From: Sutcliffiella halmapala
GTDB lineage: Bacteria > Bacillota > Bacilli > Bacillales > Bacillaceae_I
Direction: 5' to 3'
Assembly: GCF_002019665.1 (NCBI RefSeq)
Contig: NZ_KV917375.1
Location: forward strand, 2,770,702 to 2,834,701
Length of the DNA: 64,000 nucleotides
Of the stretch, positions 17,465-27,028 are shown piece after piece (position 1 is the stretch's first letter; the number at the start of each line of letters is the position of its first letter). Both the position numbers and the translations under genes were made by a program. The notes under the pieces were generated by a model. That model worked only from the letters and a program-made list of their open reading frames with translations. It ran no database searches and had not been told where the DNA came from.

Positions 17465-18946
17465 TTATCGTTTCAAGTTTACAAGTTCTTGTAATATTTC
17501 ATCTGAAGTGGTTATGATTCTAGTATTTGCTTGGAATCCTCTTTGCGCTGTAATCATTTCGGTGAATTCCTCTGATAGATCCACGTTAGACATTTCTAAA
17601 GTTCCTGAGATAATCGCAGCTGCACCATCTTCACCTGGTCTAAACATTTCACTTAATTGAATTCCATCACCATTTTTGTCCATTGTTCCTGAGTTGTTTG
17701 ATTGCTGGAATAGATTTTCTCCGATGCGCTCCAACCCTGATGAATTAGGAAATTTAGCTAACATCACTTGGCCCGCTACCTTTAAATCCCCAAACTGATC
17801 AATGAATACTACTTTACCATCACCAGAAATGCTGTAACTTCTAGCATTAGGTGGGATTTGGATAAGTCCAGGACTACCACTTAACGAATCACTCCATGTT
17901 GGTAATTGAATCATTTCTGCTTTTGCTACAAAGTTTTCAAATGTCTTATATTCTTTATCTAAGCCTTCTTTAACAGATTGTGCGTAGAATACTAGCTTGG
18001 AAAGGTCATTGACGTTTGCATTTGTTGCAGTAGGGATTGTCCCATTGTATTGTTGAACAATTGGATCCAACATTTGATAGACTACTTCTCCAGTTGCATT
18101 AATAAATGCATCAATATCACTATTTAATGACTGACCAGCTGCGTTAAAGCTTGTAATTTGATCTCTATATATGTTGTTATGGAAATCGTTAAACTCATTA
18201 GCTGCTCTATTACGGGCCGTTTCTGCCGCTACTGCTGCAGCATTTAATTGTGGATCGTTTCCACCGGCTTCAACACTTGCTTTCTGTGCATCTTCATAGG
18301 TACGCTGAGCCTCTAAAAAGGCCTGTGATAAGTTTAAGAATTTATTTGTATCATTTCTAAAATCACGGTATTCGCCAAAGAAATTCTCTGCTGCGTTTAA
18401 AGCAGCATTCGATGCGTTTACCATATTATCTGTTGGAATTGATTTCTCACCAGTTTCTCCGATTAAGTACATCCCATTTGCATTAACAATATAACCATTA
18501 TTATCCATGTAGAAATTTCCTGCGCGAGTGTAGTTCATCGCAACCGCATTATTTATTGCTCCACCAAGAATTCGATTATCACCATATACTGTATTAGAAT
18601 CAACATTTACACGTGTTACGTCCGCAATAGAAGCAACTGCAAAATAGCCATCTCCTGAAAGAGCTAAATCTAGTGGTCTAGCTGTAGTTTGCAAGGAGCC
18701 TTGTGTTTGAATAGAATCAATCGTGCTAATCATTGAACCTAACCCAATTTGCTTACCGTTGACCCCACCTTTTCCACCAGCAGGCCCGCTTGCTCCAGAA
18801 AGTTGTTGAACCATCATCTCTTGAAAGGTTGCCCTTCCTTTTTTAAAGCCATACGTATTGACATTTGCAATATTATTACCTATAACATCTAATTTAGTTT
18901 GAAAGTTTCTAAGTGCTCCGATACTTGAATACATGGAACGTAACAT
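17465..18946 (-). CDS. flgE: Flagellar hook protein FlgE with a large central insertion
   Basis: 493 residues, against 264 in B. subtilis. The N-terminus (MLRSMYSSIGALRNFQTKLD, NNIANVNTYGFKKGRATF) and C-terminus (DLSEEFTEMITAQRGFQANT, then ITTSDEILQELVNLKR) are canonical D0/D1 segments. The D1/D2 strands TARPLDLALSGDGYFAV and IPPNARSYSISGDGKVVF are also present. Between them, residues about 171-350 form an Ala/Asn-rich, mostly helical-looking insert (LEAQRTYEDAQKAS, AAAVAAETARNRAANEF) that I do not recognise. The reading frame is continuous. The insert should project on the outside of the hook. Lies between flgD and swrD. Confidence 0.93.
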   Translation of the reverse strand: MLRSMYSSIGALRNFQTKLDVIGNNIANVNTYGFKKGRATFQEMMVQQLSGASGPAGGKGGVNGKQIGLGSMISTIDSIQTQGSLQTTARPLDLALSGDGYFAVASIADVTRVNVDSNTVYGDNRILGGAINNAVAMNYTRAGNFYMDNNGYIVNANGMYLIGETGEKSIPTDNMVNASNAALNAAENFFGEYRDFRNDTNKFLNLSQAFLEAQRTYEDAQKASVEAGGNDPQLNAAAVAAETARNRAANEFNDFHNNIYRDQITSFNAAGQSLNSDIDAFINATGEVVYQMLDPIVQQYNGTIPTATNANVNDLSKLVFYAQSVKEGLDKEYKTFENFVAKAEMIQLPTWSDSLSGSPGLIQIPPNARSYSISGDGKVVFIDQFGDLKVAGQVMLAKFPNSSGLERIGENLFQQSNNSGTMDKNGDGIQLSEMFRPGEDGAAAIISGTLEMSNVDLSEEFTEMITAQRGFQANTRIITTSDEILQELVNLKR

Positions 18947-18976
18947 CCTGTTTCCCCCTTTTTGGTAAAACCCTTG

Positions 18977-19627
18977 CTATTCAGATATTTTAGTAATTGC
19001 GTCTAATGGAATCTTTTTTTCTGCTAAGTTATCAGCGGTTACAGTAAAATACGTTTTTCCATTTTTTGAAAGAACTGAGTCGACTCTTACATTGTTATAA
19101 GTTATTTCGTCTAGTAATAAAGACACTTTTTTACCAATTAAATGACTTGCTTGTAACAGAGAGGAATTTGGATAGCCTGTCATATTATCCGAATGAGATA
19201 CTTTTGTAATCTGCTCAACTGCAATTTCACTTCCATCATCCATTACTAATCTTGCTTTCCCATCAGCCATTGATATGCTTGTTACAACACCATTCTTCAC
19301 TTCTACGAAAGGTTCATCCTCTATATAAGTAACATCTTGCCAGCTTATTTCTGTCCCTAAATATTGTTGTAAATATAGGACATTCATTTTGTTTTGCGCA
19401 TTAAGGAAACTTTCCATATTATTATTCAAATTTGTCATCTGTTCTAAGGAGGAGAAAGTTGCCATTTGGGCGATAAATTCCCTATCTTCCATTGGATTCA
19501 TCGGATCTTGATTTTGTAATTGCGCCATTAGAAGGCGTAAAAAGTCATCTTTTCCAAGGACATTATTTTGTTTTGTACTCTCGACTGGACGATTTTGAAT
19601 ATATAGATCTGACGAAATATTGGTCAT
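18977..19627 (-). CDS. flgD: Flagellar hook-capping protein FlgD
   Basis: 216 residues. The N-terminal FlgD signature is clear: LGKDDFLRLLMAQLQNQDPMNPMEDREFIAQMATFSS is read across residues 24-61. A C-terminal part follows with short strands typical of Bacillus FlgD. It caps the growing hook so FlgE subunits can polymerise. The ATG overlaps the fliK stop by four bases. Confidence 0.93.
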   Translation of the reverse strand: MTNISSDLYIQNRPVESTKQNNVLGKDDFLRLLMAQLQNQDPMNPMEDREFIAQMATFSSLEQMTNLNNNMESFLNAQNKMNVLYLQQYLGTEISWQDVTYIEDEPFVEVKNGVVTSISMADGKARLVMDDGSEIAVEQITKVSHSDNMTGYPNSSLLQASHLIGKKVSLLLDEITYNNVRVDSVLSKNGKTYFTVTADNLAEKKIPLDAITKISE

Positions 19628-20790
19628 ACTCTCTCACCTACACGTTCATTTGATTCAATCTCTTCTAATAGAACCTCTTCAAAAGATTGTTCATTTTCTT
19701 CACTGGTGTTCCTATTGTTTTTAGAAGATTCCTTAAATTCCTGGCGCTCTTCTTGATTCTTCTCCTGATGCAGGAAGCGTTGTTCTTGTTCTTGGTAAAC
19801 GACTTCTACTTTATCCACGTTTATATTCGCATTTAGAAGATTTTGTTTCAATCCAGCTATGCCACCTTCTAATAAGCTGGCACTATGTTTGGAGTGGGCA
19901 ACTAGCTTTGCTACTAACCCGTGTTGTGTTTCCTGCAATTTAATGTGCAATGTCCCTAAATGCTCAGGATTTAACCTAATCGTGATAGACTGATTACCGT
20001 TCACAATCCTAGTTTGACTTTTTGAAAGAATAGCTTCTAATTTTTGAACGAGTTGTTCTCTTGCAACTTGATCACTGGTCGTATCCACTACCCACTGAAT
20101 AGTTGCTTGTTTAGGCTGTTGAATCTGACTAATAGAAAAACTGCTTACAGTATGCCCCTCCGTTAAAACGTGTGGAAAAGGATTATTCATCACCTGAGAT
20201 TTTTCTATTCTTGGTATTGATTTCTCTCCACTAGGCAACACTTTTGCTAGTTTACTCTCAATCAAAGTCATTAACTCTTTAATAGATGCTTCTTGCTTAA
20301 CAGATTTTTGTTCTTTTTTCTCGATGTTTCCTTCCATCCACTGATTCATAAAAGCTATTACTCTTTCAGATAATTGGAAAAGTTTTTTAGGGATATTCTC
20401 ATCTATTGGTTGGTTTGTTTCTTGTTTCAAGGATGCTGATAAAACAATCAGTTCTTCTATTAATTGATAATATTCTTCTGGCACCTCTTCATCCTGCAAA
20501 TTATTTAGAAGTGCGAATTCAAGATACAATAACTCTTCAAGATCCTCTAAGTGAAAAAGGTTATCTCCATCCAAACTAGCCTTTAGCTTTAGATCAACAT
20601 TTCTCGTTAATTGAGATAATTTAGGTAGTAATTCTAACGTTTCGCTTGAACCATCAAATAGACTACTTAATAATAGACTTTGAAACTTCCCATCTGTGTC
20701 TGAAACAACGCCTGTATTTTTGGTAACATCTGATTTAACTGATTTGGTTAGAAGAGGATTTCCTAATTCTCCTGTTACAAAAAATGTCAT
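19624..20790 (-). CDS. fliK: Flagellar hook-length control protein FliK
   Basis: 388 residues. The long, variable, polar N-terminal part acts as a ruler. The conserved C-terminal Flg_hook domain (about 268-331) contains RLNPEHLGTLHIKL and the following HGLVAKLVAHSKHSASLLEGG-type segment. A highly charged Gln/Glu tail follows. FliK is secreted during hook assembly and triggers FlhB to switch substrate class. Good RBS (AAAGGA) ten bases before ATG. Confidence 0.92.
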   Translation of the reverse strand: MTFFVTGELGNPLLTKSVKSDVTKNTGVVSDTDGKFQSLLLSSLFDGSSETLELLPKLSQLTRNVDLKLKASLDGDNLFHLEDLEELLYLEFALLNNLQDEEVPEEYYQLIEELIVLSASLKQETNQPIDENIPKKLFQLSERVIAFMNQWMEGNIEKKEQKSVKQEASIKELMTLIESKLAKVLPSGEKSIPRIEKSQVMNNPFPHVLTEGHTVSSFSISQIQQPKQATIQWVVDTTSDQVAREQLVQKLEAILSKSQTRIVNGNQSITIRLNPEHLGTLHIKLQETQHGLVAKLVAHSKHSASLLEGGIAGLKQNLLNANINVDKVEVVYQEQEQRFLHQEKNQEERQEFKESSKNNRNTSEENEQSFEEVLLEEIESNERVGERV

Positions 20791-20816
20791 CTTCGTTCAT
20801 TCCTTTCACAACCGTT

Positions 20817-21410
20817 CTACTCATCCTTCACCAACAACTTTGTAAAACGAGCTGCTTGTTCAGGTTCTAGCTGACCAAGAATAGAAGATTTCTTACCGAC
20901 ACTAAGTTCTGTAAGGATACGAATCGCCATATCTTCTTCTAACTCCATCATAATTTGTGCTGCCTTCTTTGTAGACATTCTTTCATAAAGGTTCGCTAAC
21001 TCTTTTGTCGAAGCATTTACTTCCTCTTGTTTAGTTTCTAATTCTGTAATTCGCTTATTCGCTTGTTCTAATTCTGCAACTAATTTGGTAATCTGACGTT
21101 GTTTATCAGTAATGTCCCTCTCAAGTAATACAACCTGTTGAGATACTTCTGCTTTTTTTTCTTCTTGTTGCATACTAGAATTTTCTTTGTCTTCTTTTAC
21201 TTCTTTTTCATCGCTTTGAGTAATAGCTGGTTTTTTAGGAATAAAGGATTGAGCAAGATCAAAAACATTCGTTCCATGAAAAGTTAAAACCCCTAACACC
21301 AAAGTAATTAAAAACAAGAAAGGGAAAATAAACAAATATAGCAGTTTTTGCATAAACGAATAGTTTTTTTCTTCCTCTTGCATGTTCTGTTGTTGTTTTA
21401 CTTTTTTCAT
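20817..21410 (-). CDS. ylxF: YlxF/MotE-family flagellar protein with MgtE-N-like C-terminus
   Basis: 197 residues: one membrane segment (about 23-45), a long predicted coiled coil (about 70-140), and a C-terminal helical domain (MSTKKAAQIMMELEEDMAIRI). The last contains repeats resembling the MgtE N-terminal and FliG motifs. Its position between fliJ and fliK is conserved in Bacillus fla/che operons. Its exact role is not settled; a periplasmic stator- or basal-body-associated scaffold is likely. Confidence 0.85.
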   Translation of the reverse strand: MKKVKQQQNMQEEEKNYSFMQKLLYLFIFPFLFLITLVLGVLTFHGTNVFDLAQSFIPKKPAITQSDEKEVKEDKENSSMQQEEKKAEVSQQVVLLERDITDKQRQITKLVAELEQANKRITELETKQEEVNASTKELANLYERMSTKKAAQIMMELEEDMAIRILTELSVGKKSSILGQLEPEQAARFTKLLVKDE

Positions 21411-21417
21411 AGCTATT

Positions 21418-21867
21418 TCACCTATTCATGTGATGCGTGTAATGAAGGATCGAGAGTTCATCAATAAATGAAGCTTCCGTTCTACTCTCATTTTGTTGCC
21501 AAATAAGCTTTTGCTTATCGTCTAGCACTTCATACTTTTTGCACTCTATTGCTTGTTCTTTTAGTTTTTCTTCTTTAAGATTCATAAACGCACGCGCATG
21601 ACTTACTTTTCCTTGTTGATTCTTGACGTTTTTTTCAATGTTTCCGATGAAATATTGTTGTTGCTTTAAAATATCAATAGGTATGCCGTTCTTCAGTCTG
21701 TCTTGGAGTGTTCCTTCTAGTTGCTCTTTTTTCTTTAGCAAAGAATATAATTCCTGACCCTCTGTTTCAAATTGAGAAATTGCTTCTTGGTATTCAGAGC
21801 TTGCTAAATCCTTTTCTGCTTTCTTAACGAACAATATCTTTTCTAGACGACCCTTTTTTCCTGTCAT
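21418..21867 (-). CDS. fliJ: Flagellar export chaperone-like protein FliJ
   Basis: 149 residues, almost entirely charged helix suited to a two-stranded antiparallel coiled coil. FliJ is the central stalk inserted in the FliI hexamer and links it to FlhA. Sequence is weakly conserved, so the call rests on length, coiled-coil character and position directly after fliI. Confidence 0.88.
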   Translation of the reverse strand: MTGKKGRLEKILFVKKAEKDLASSEYQEAISQFETEGQELYSLLKKKEQLEGTLQDRLKNGIPIDILKQQQYFIGNIEKNVKNQQGKVSHARAFMNLKEEKLKEQAIECKKYEVLDDKQKLIWQQNESRTEASFIDELSILHYTHHMNR

Positions 21868-21876
21868 GCGACCACC

Positions 21877-23190
21877 CTACTTCATCAGGTTTATTAGCTC
21901 TGTTTTTGTTTGTGTAAAACTCCACTTCGATTCAACATCTTGTTTTAGAAATTGAATAATGGTTGGAAATGCTTGAATAGCATCATCTATTTCTCGAGAA
22001 GCACCACGTTTATATGCTCCAATATTAATTAGATCCTCTGCTTGATAGTACTTGGATAGCTTCTCACGCATATACTCAGCAGCCTGTTTTTGGTCTCGAC
22101 TCACAATGTTATTCATTACTCTACTTACGCTTTTTAACACATTAATTGCCGGATATTGACCTTTGTTTGCAAGCTCTCTATCTAAAACAAAATGTCCATC
22201 TAATATTCCTCTAACTGTATCTGCAATCGGTTCATTCATATCGTCCCCATCTACAAGGACAGTATAAAACGCCGTTATAGTCCCATGTTGATTCGTGCCC
22301 GTTCTTTCTAATAATTTAGGAAGCATGGAAAAAACAGATGGTGTATAACCCTTTGTTGTAGGTGGTTCTCCAATAGCAAGTCCCACTTCTCGCTGTGCCA
22401 TAGCTACACGTGTAACCGAATCCATCATGAGCATCACATTGTAGCCTGCATCTCGAAAGAATTCAGCAATAGCCGTTGCAGTGTATGCACCTTTAATTCT
22501 CATCAATGCTGGCTGATCCGATGTTGCAACAATGACAATAGAGCGCTTTAACCCCTCTGGTCCAAGATCTCTTTCTAAGAAATCTCTTACTTCTCTTCCT
22601 CGTTCACCAATTAATGCAATGACATTAATATCAGCATAGGTATTCCTTGCAATCATCCCAAGTAAAGTGCTTTTTCCCACTCCACTACCGGCAAATATCC
22701 CTACTCTTTGTCCTTTTCCAACCGTTAATAAACCGTCTATAATTTTCACACCAACCTCTAATTCTTCTGTTATAGATGGTCGGGTCATTGGGTTAGGTGG
22801 AGATTGATCTGTAGGATACGTTCCAAGTCCAATTGGCATCTCTTGAGAAGGATCCAATGGATTACCTAACGCATCCAAAACCATTCCGCGTAAGCTTTCT
22901 CCTATTTTTATTTCCAATGGTTGGTGCGTTGCTTCCACCATACAACCAGGTCCAATATCTTGAATGTCAGTAAACGGCATTAAAATGACATGATCATCAC
23001 GAAATCCTACTACTTCTGCTTGAACTATTCTACGTTCTTTTTTATCAATGATGATATTACAAACGTCTCCGATGGAGCTTTCTGGACCTTTAGATTCAAT
23101 CATGAGGCCAATAACTCGCTTAACCTTGCCATAGCGTTTGTAAGAGTTCATGCTGTCTATTTCTTGCAAAAGCTCTTCCAGCGTTATCAT
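21877..23190 (-). CDS. fliI: Flagellum-specific export ATPase FliI
   Basis: 437 residues, F1-beta-like. P-loop GSGVGKST at 168-175, GERGREVRDFLERDLG, and the DSVTRVAMAQREVGLAIGEPP region are diagnostic of FliI/YscN ATPases. It hydrolyses ATP to prepare export substrates. Start ATG overlaps the fliH stop by four bases. Confidence 0.97.
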   Translation of the reverse strand: MITLEELLQEIDSMNSYKRYGKVKRVIGLMIESKGPESSIGDVCNIIIDKKERRIVQAEVVGFRDDHVILMPFTDIQDIGPGCMVEATHQPLEIKIGESLRGMVLDALGNPLDPSQEMPIGLGTYPTDQSPPNPMTRPSITEELEVGVKIIDGLLTVGKGQRVGIFAGSGVGKSTLLGMIARNTYADINVIALIGERGREVRDFLERDLGPEGLKRSIVIVATSDQPALMRIKGAYTATAIAEFFRDAGYNVMLMMDSVTRVAMAQREVGLAIGEPPTTKGYTPSVFSMLPKLLERTGTNQHGTITAFYTVLVDGDDMNEPIADTVRGILDGHFVLDRELANKGQYPAINVLKSVSRVMNNIVSRDQKQAAEYMREKLSKYYQAEDLINIGAYKRGASREIDDAIQAFPTIIQFLKQDVESKWSFTQTKTELINLMK

Positions 23191-23969
23191 TTCTTTGCCC
23201 CCACTTTGACTAGATGTAACAATTTTTCCTTTATTTCTAATAATTGCGTTTGAACGGATACTTCCATCCTGCCTGCCGAAGAATCAATCCAACAACCATC
23301 TTCTGTTAGTGCAGTATCCGGAAATACCAGTAGTTCATATTGACTATTAATTATATTTTGTAAAATTGGTTTATTCTGAATGACAAGTGGGTATTGTTTA
23401 GGGTTGACGTATATTCTAATGTCTTCTTTTTCTTTCACTTCGATTAGGGCAGTCTGAATTAATTTCAAATACGATGAAGTGTCTTTTTCTAACTCTATCC
23501 CAATAATTTTCTCAGCGACTTTGATACTTAAAGACATAATGGTTTCAATGGAACTATTTACTTTCTCGTCATGCTCTTTTTTTGCTAGTTCTACAACGTG
23601 TTTAGCTTCGGAAATGTGGTTTTCAAACTCTGAAATGGCTTCTTTCTTCCCCTGTTGAAATCCATGCTCATACCCTTGGGCAGTTGCCTGATCTATCCAT
23701 TGTTGCTTTTCTACCACCCAATTATTTTTTTCAGTAGCAATATTCTGATAAATTCTGTCTCTTTCGGAAGTAGCTTTTTCCAAAATTTTCGTCGCTTCAT
23801 CCTTAGCTTCTTGGACGAGATTGTTTATATGTTCAATGGAATGATTGTTGGAAACAGTCTGTTGCTCCTTTTCTTGTTGTGTAAATATAGGAGCAACCTT
23901 AATAGAGATTTTCTCTTGTTCCTCTATTTTCAAAAAAGAAGATTTGATTAATCTAGACAATGATGTCAT
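23187..23969 (-). CDS. fliH: Flagellar export ATPase regulator FliH
   Basis: About 260 residues. A short N-terminus (MTSLSRLIKSSFLK) precedes a central Ala/Glu/Lys coiled coil with a glycine-spaced stretch (GYEHGFQQGKKEA). The C-terminal domain resembles the V/F-ATPase E/delta subunit (SLSIKVAEKIIGIELEKD). It binds FliI and anchors it to the C-ring. ATG at 23969 preferred, with GGAGG just upstream and a 17-base overlap with fliG; an upstream TTG would extend the overlap. Confidence 0.93.
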   Translation of the reverse strand: MTSLSRLIKSSFLKIEEQEKISIKVAPIFTQQEKEQQTVSNNHSIEHINNLVQEAKDEATKILEKATSERDRIYQNIATEKNNWVVEKQQWIDQATAQGYEHGFQQGKKEAISEFENHISEAKHVVELAKKEHDEKVNSSIETIMSLSIKVAEKIIGIELEKDTSSYLKLIQTALIEVKEKEDIRIYVNPKQYPLVIQNKPILQNIINSQYELLVFPDTALTEDGCWIDSSAGRMEVSVQTQLLEIKEKLLHLVKVGAKK

Positions 23970-24972
23970 CTCCTCCACCACGGGCAATGACTATCTCACC
24001 AGCTTCTTCTAGCTTCCTAATAATACCTACGATTCGGGACTGAGCTTCCTCTACGTCCTTCAAACGAACAGGTCCCATATATTCCATATCGTCTTTCATG
24101 GTTTCTACCATTCTCTTTGACATATTCTTAAAGACTATTTCTTTAACTTCTTCACTTGCGACTTTTAATGCTAACATGAGATCTTCACTTTCGACATCTC
24201 GTATCACACGCTGAATAGCCATATTATCTAAGGTCACAATATCTTCAAAGACGAACATTCGTTTTTTGATTTCTTCTGCTAGTTCTGGATCTTGAATTTC
24301 AAGTGCATCTAGAATTGTTCTTTCTGTGCTTCGATCAACTTGATTTAATACATCTACTACCGAGTCTATCCCGCCTGTATTTGTATAATCTCTTGTTACA
24401 GTTGTAGAAAGTTTTCTTTCTAATATTTGCTCAACCTCATTGATTATTTCAGGAGAGGTACTGTCCATTACAGCAATTCTCTTAGCAATATCTGCTTGTA
24501 GCTCTTGCGGAAGTTCTGATAGTATTTGTCCTGATTTAGTTGGTTCTAAGTAGGATAAAACCAATGCAATCGTTTGTGGATGTTCGTTTTGGATAAAGTT
24601 TAAGATTTGAGAGGCATCTGCCTTTCTAGCAAAATCAAACGGCTTAACCTGCAGGGATGAGGTTAAGCGTGTAATAATTGCCGCCGCTTGCTCTTTTCCT
24701 AAAGCCTTTTCTAAAACTGTTTTCGCATACGTAATTCCACCTTGAGAAATATAATCTTGCGCTAAGGCGATTTGGTGGAACTCTTCTAAAATATCTTCTT
24801 TAACGTGAGAGTCCACTGTTCTTACACCTGAAATCTCTAATGTTAGTTTTTCAATTTCATCTTCAGAAAGATGTTTGTATACAGTTGCAGATACATCTGG
24901 CCCTAGTGAGATTAATAAAATGGCTGCCTTTTGTTTATTACTAAATGATTTATTTAAATTTGCTTTCGCCAT
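23953..24972 (-). CDS. fliG: Flagellar motor switch protein FliG
   Basis: 339 residues in three helical domains. The C-terminal charge-bearing torque helix is visible (VEDLxx-type VESEDLMLALKV then MSKRMVETMKDDMEYMGPVRLKDVE). The middle EHPQ motif lies in FIQNEHPQTIALVLSYL. FliG sits on the MS ring (FliF) and contacts MotA stators. Its last codons overlap fliH. Confidence 0.97.
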   Translation of the reverse strand: MAKANLNKSFSNKQKAAILLISLGPDVSATVYKHLSEDEIEKLTLEISGVRTVDSHVKEDILEEFHQIALAQDYISQGGITYAKTVLEKALGKEQAAAIITRLTSSLQVKPFDFARKADASQILNFIQNEHPQTIALVLSYLEPTKSGQILSELPQELQADIAKRIAVMDSTSPEIINEVEQILERKLSTTVTRDYTNTGGIDSVVDVLNQVDRSTERTILDALEIQDPELAEEIKKRMFVFEDIVTLDNMAIQRVIRDVESEDLMLALKVASEEVKEIVFKNMSKRMVETMKDDMEYMGPVRLKDVEEAQSRIVGIIRKLEEAGEIVIARGGGDDIIV

Positions 24973-24990
24973 ATAAAAACCTTCCCATCT

Positions 24991-26577
24991 TTACTCTGAT
25001 AACCATGATCTCAATAATTTTGCGAATTCATCTGGCTTTTCCTTCGCCATTTTTTCTAGTTGCTTTCTACGCGCCGAACCCTCTGACTCTTTTTCATTGT
25101 TTATATCAGGAATATTCAGTTGCACAATCTCTTCTTCTACTAGTTCTTCTTCTAACTCTTCCTCTTTATTACGTCGCATCAATAAGACAATTAGTAAGAT
25201 GATAATAGCTACTAGAATACCACCAACTACATACATCCAAATTGGTATAATCGGAGTCGAAGTTTCTACCAATTCTGCTTTCCCATTAAACGTCTGCACA
25301 GAAACAACAATTTTGTCTTCCATATCTACTTCTTGTGGATTTTCTCCCAAAGCATTCTTATCAATGGATGTTCGAACAATGGTACTTAAGATTTGTCTAA
25401 TTTCATCAATCGTATTGTTCTGTAGCGATAAAGGGTCATTTGCAACAGGAGGCTCTACCATTACTTGAATCCCCATATCTCTAACTTTGTAAGGACTCTC
25501 TACGATTTCTTTACTTATCCTGTTTACATCATTATTTATTCTTTCTTCAAGCCGCTCATAATCACCGCTACCATTTGCGCCACCAGCAATATAGGAATTC
25601 GGGTCTGCTTCCCCTGTTCCATTTATGCCACCTGCACCATCTTCACTACCAGTATAGGTTTCTGTGATTCTCTCTACGCTAACGGCAATTCCCGCCATAT
25701 TGTCAGGGTCTACCGGTGTCACTAAGTCTTCTTTTCTATTTTCTTGGGTAAAATCAATGTCTGTTGTAACAGAAACGACTACCTTGCTATGTCCCATCAT
25801 CATGCCAAGCATTTGCTGCACTTGACGTTGAATATCTCGCTCAATCTCTTTTTTTAATTCCAATTGAGTGGTAGCATTTAGACCATTTCCTAAATTGTTA
25901 TTATTTGCAAGATCAAAGTACTCAAAGTTTTGGTTCATGATGACGATATTATCTGTAGAGAGATTGGAAATACTTTTTGAAACTAAATGATACAAGGCAT
26001 TTATCTGCGCTTGGTCAAATTGATAGCCTGGTTCTGTATGTAAGACAATGGAGGCGGAAGCTTCTTGTCCGCTGTCTCTTACAAAAACTCCTTCATCTGG
26101 CATCGTTATCATAACCTTAGCGTCTTTTACCCCGTCTATACTCTTAACTAGATTCGCGAGTTCTGTTTGCATAGCATCTAATTTCATTATCTGAAACTCA
26201 TTGTCAGTCATACCAAAGCCTGATCTCTCGCCAAAAAAACTATAATCGATACTCCCGCTTTTCGGTACTCCTTCAGCAGCTAAGTCGACCTTTAAACCAT
26301 CGACAGCTTCCTGTGGAACCAAAATTGCTGTTCCATTATCAGTAATTTGTGAGGCTATTCCCCTAGTATCTAACACTTCTTTAATTTGACCAGTTTCTAG
26401 TGGAGTCAAATCTTTATATAATGGCGCCATTGTGGTCTTTGTTAAAAAATATACAATAGCGATAATGGCGAGTATCCCTACAAGAACACTTGTTATTATG
26501 GCAGTCTTTTGTGTTTTTTCTCGGCTTCCCCAAAAGGCTGCCGCTCTATTTTTCATTTCAAGTAATTTCTCTTTCAT
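24991..26577 (-). CDS. fliF: Flagellar MS-ring protein FliF
   Basis: 528 residues. Two membrane segments (about 25-46 and 440-462) flank a periplasmic-side domain with the YscJ/FliF ring-building motifs (MAPLYKDLTPLETGQIKEVLD, SIDYSFFGERSGFGMTDNEF). The cytoplasmic C-terminus (about 500-528) is the FliG-binding part. FliF is the first structure of the basal body. RBS GGGGGA is nine bases before ATG, directly beside a hairpin arm in the leader. Confidence 0.97.
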   Translation of the reverse strand: MKEKLLEMKNRAAAFWGSREKTQKTAIITSVLVGILAIIAIVYFLTKTTMAPLYKDLTPLETGQIKEVLDTRGIASQITDNGTAILVPQEAVDGLKVDLAAEGVPKSGSIDYSFFGERSGFGMTDNEFQIMKLDAMQTELANLVKSIDGVKDAKVMITMPDEGVFVRDSGQEASASIVLHTEPGYQFDQAQINALYHLVSKSISNLSTDNIVIMNQNFEYFDLANNNNLGNGLNATTQLELKKEIERDIQRQVQQMLGMMMGHSKVVVSVTTDIDFTQENRKEDLVTPVDPDNMAGIAVSVERITETYTGSEDGAGGINGTGEADPNSYIAGGANGSGDYERLEERINNDVNRISKEIVESPYKVRDMGIQVMVEPPVANDPLSLQNNTIDEIRQILSTIVRTSIDKNALGENPQEVDMEDKIVVSVQTFNGKAELVETSTPIIPIWMYVVGGILVAIIILLIVLLMRRNKEEELEEELVEEEIVQLNIPDINNEKESEGSARRKQLEKMAKEKPDEFAKLLRSWLSE

Positions 26578-26591
26578 TCTGTCAATTCCCC

Positions 26592-26631
26592 CGGTTATTA
26601 TCTAGCAGCACATATATGCAGTTAATAACCG
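26592..26631 (-). promoter_or_regulatory. Hairpin next to the fliF ribosome binding site
   Basis: Nine-bp perfect arms CGGTTATTA (26592-26600 and complement at 26623-26631) lie in the 139-nt gap between fliE and fliF. The arm nearest fliF runs straight into the GGGGGA Shine-Dalgarno. The other genes of this operon are almost all spaced by fewer than 40 bases, so this leader is unusually long. A role in fliF translation or mRNA processing is inference. Confidence 0.4.
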
Positions 26632-26716
26632 CATTTATTTTTATAGAGTATCGTTTTTTAAATGTAAGATGGTATTACTGTCTGCAAATCTCTAGTTCAA
26701 ACTTATATATGCTCTA

Positions 26717-27013
26717 CTATACCTGCATTCTCATGATTTCTTGGTAAGCTTCAATACCTTTGTTTCTTATCTCCATTGTTAATTGAAGGGAAACACTCGC
26801 TTTTTGCTGAGCGATAAGTACATCATGCAAGTCGATTCCTTCGTTATTAACAAGCTTTTTAGTCGCTTCATTTGAAACAACTTGAGACTGATTCACTTCA
26901 TTTAAGGCATCTCTCAGAAAGCTAGAAAATTGCTGATGTACTTCACCAGTGGATTTCTTCATACTCTCAGATGTTTGAAGAAGAGGTGTTTGATTTGAAA
27001 TTTTTGAAATCAT
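26717..27013 (-). CDS. fliE: Flagellar MS-ring/rod junction protein FliE
   Basis: 98 residues. The C-terminal FliE signature is seen: DLHDVLIAQQKASVSLQLTM followed by EIRNKGIEAYQEIMRMQV. FliE connects the FliF ring to the proximal rod and is an early export substrate. Downstream of flgC with an RBS of AGGAGG type. Confidence 0.94.
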   Translation of the reverse strand: MISKISNQTPLLQTSESMKKSTGEVHQQFSSFLRDALNEVNQSQVVSNEATKKLVNNEGIDLHDVLIAQQKASVSLQLTMEIRNKGIEAYQEIMRMQV

Positions 27014-27028
27014 TCTTCTTTATTCCTC

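Noticed and set aside
23969-23987. Six-codon longer FliH from TTG
   Set aside because: Rare start, no RBS, and the internal ATG directly after GGAGGAG matches the family N-terminus.
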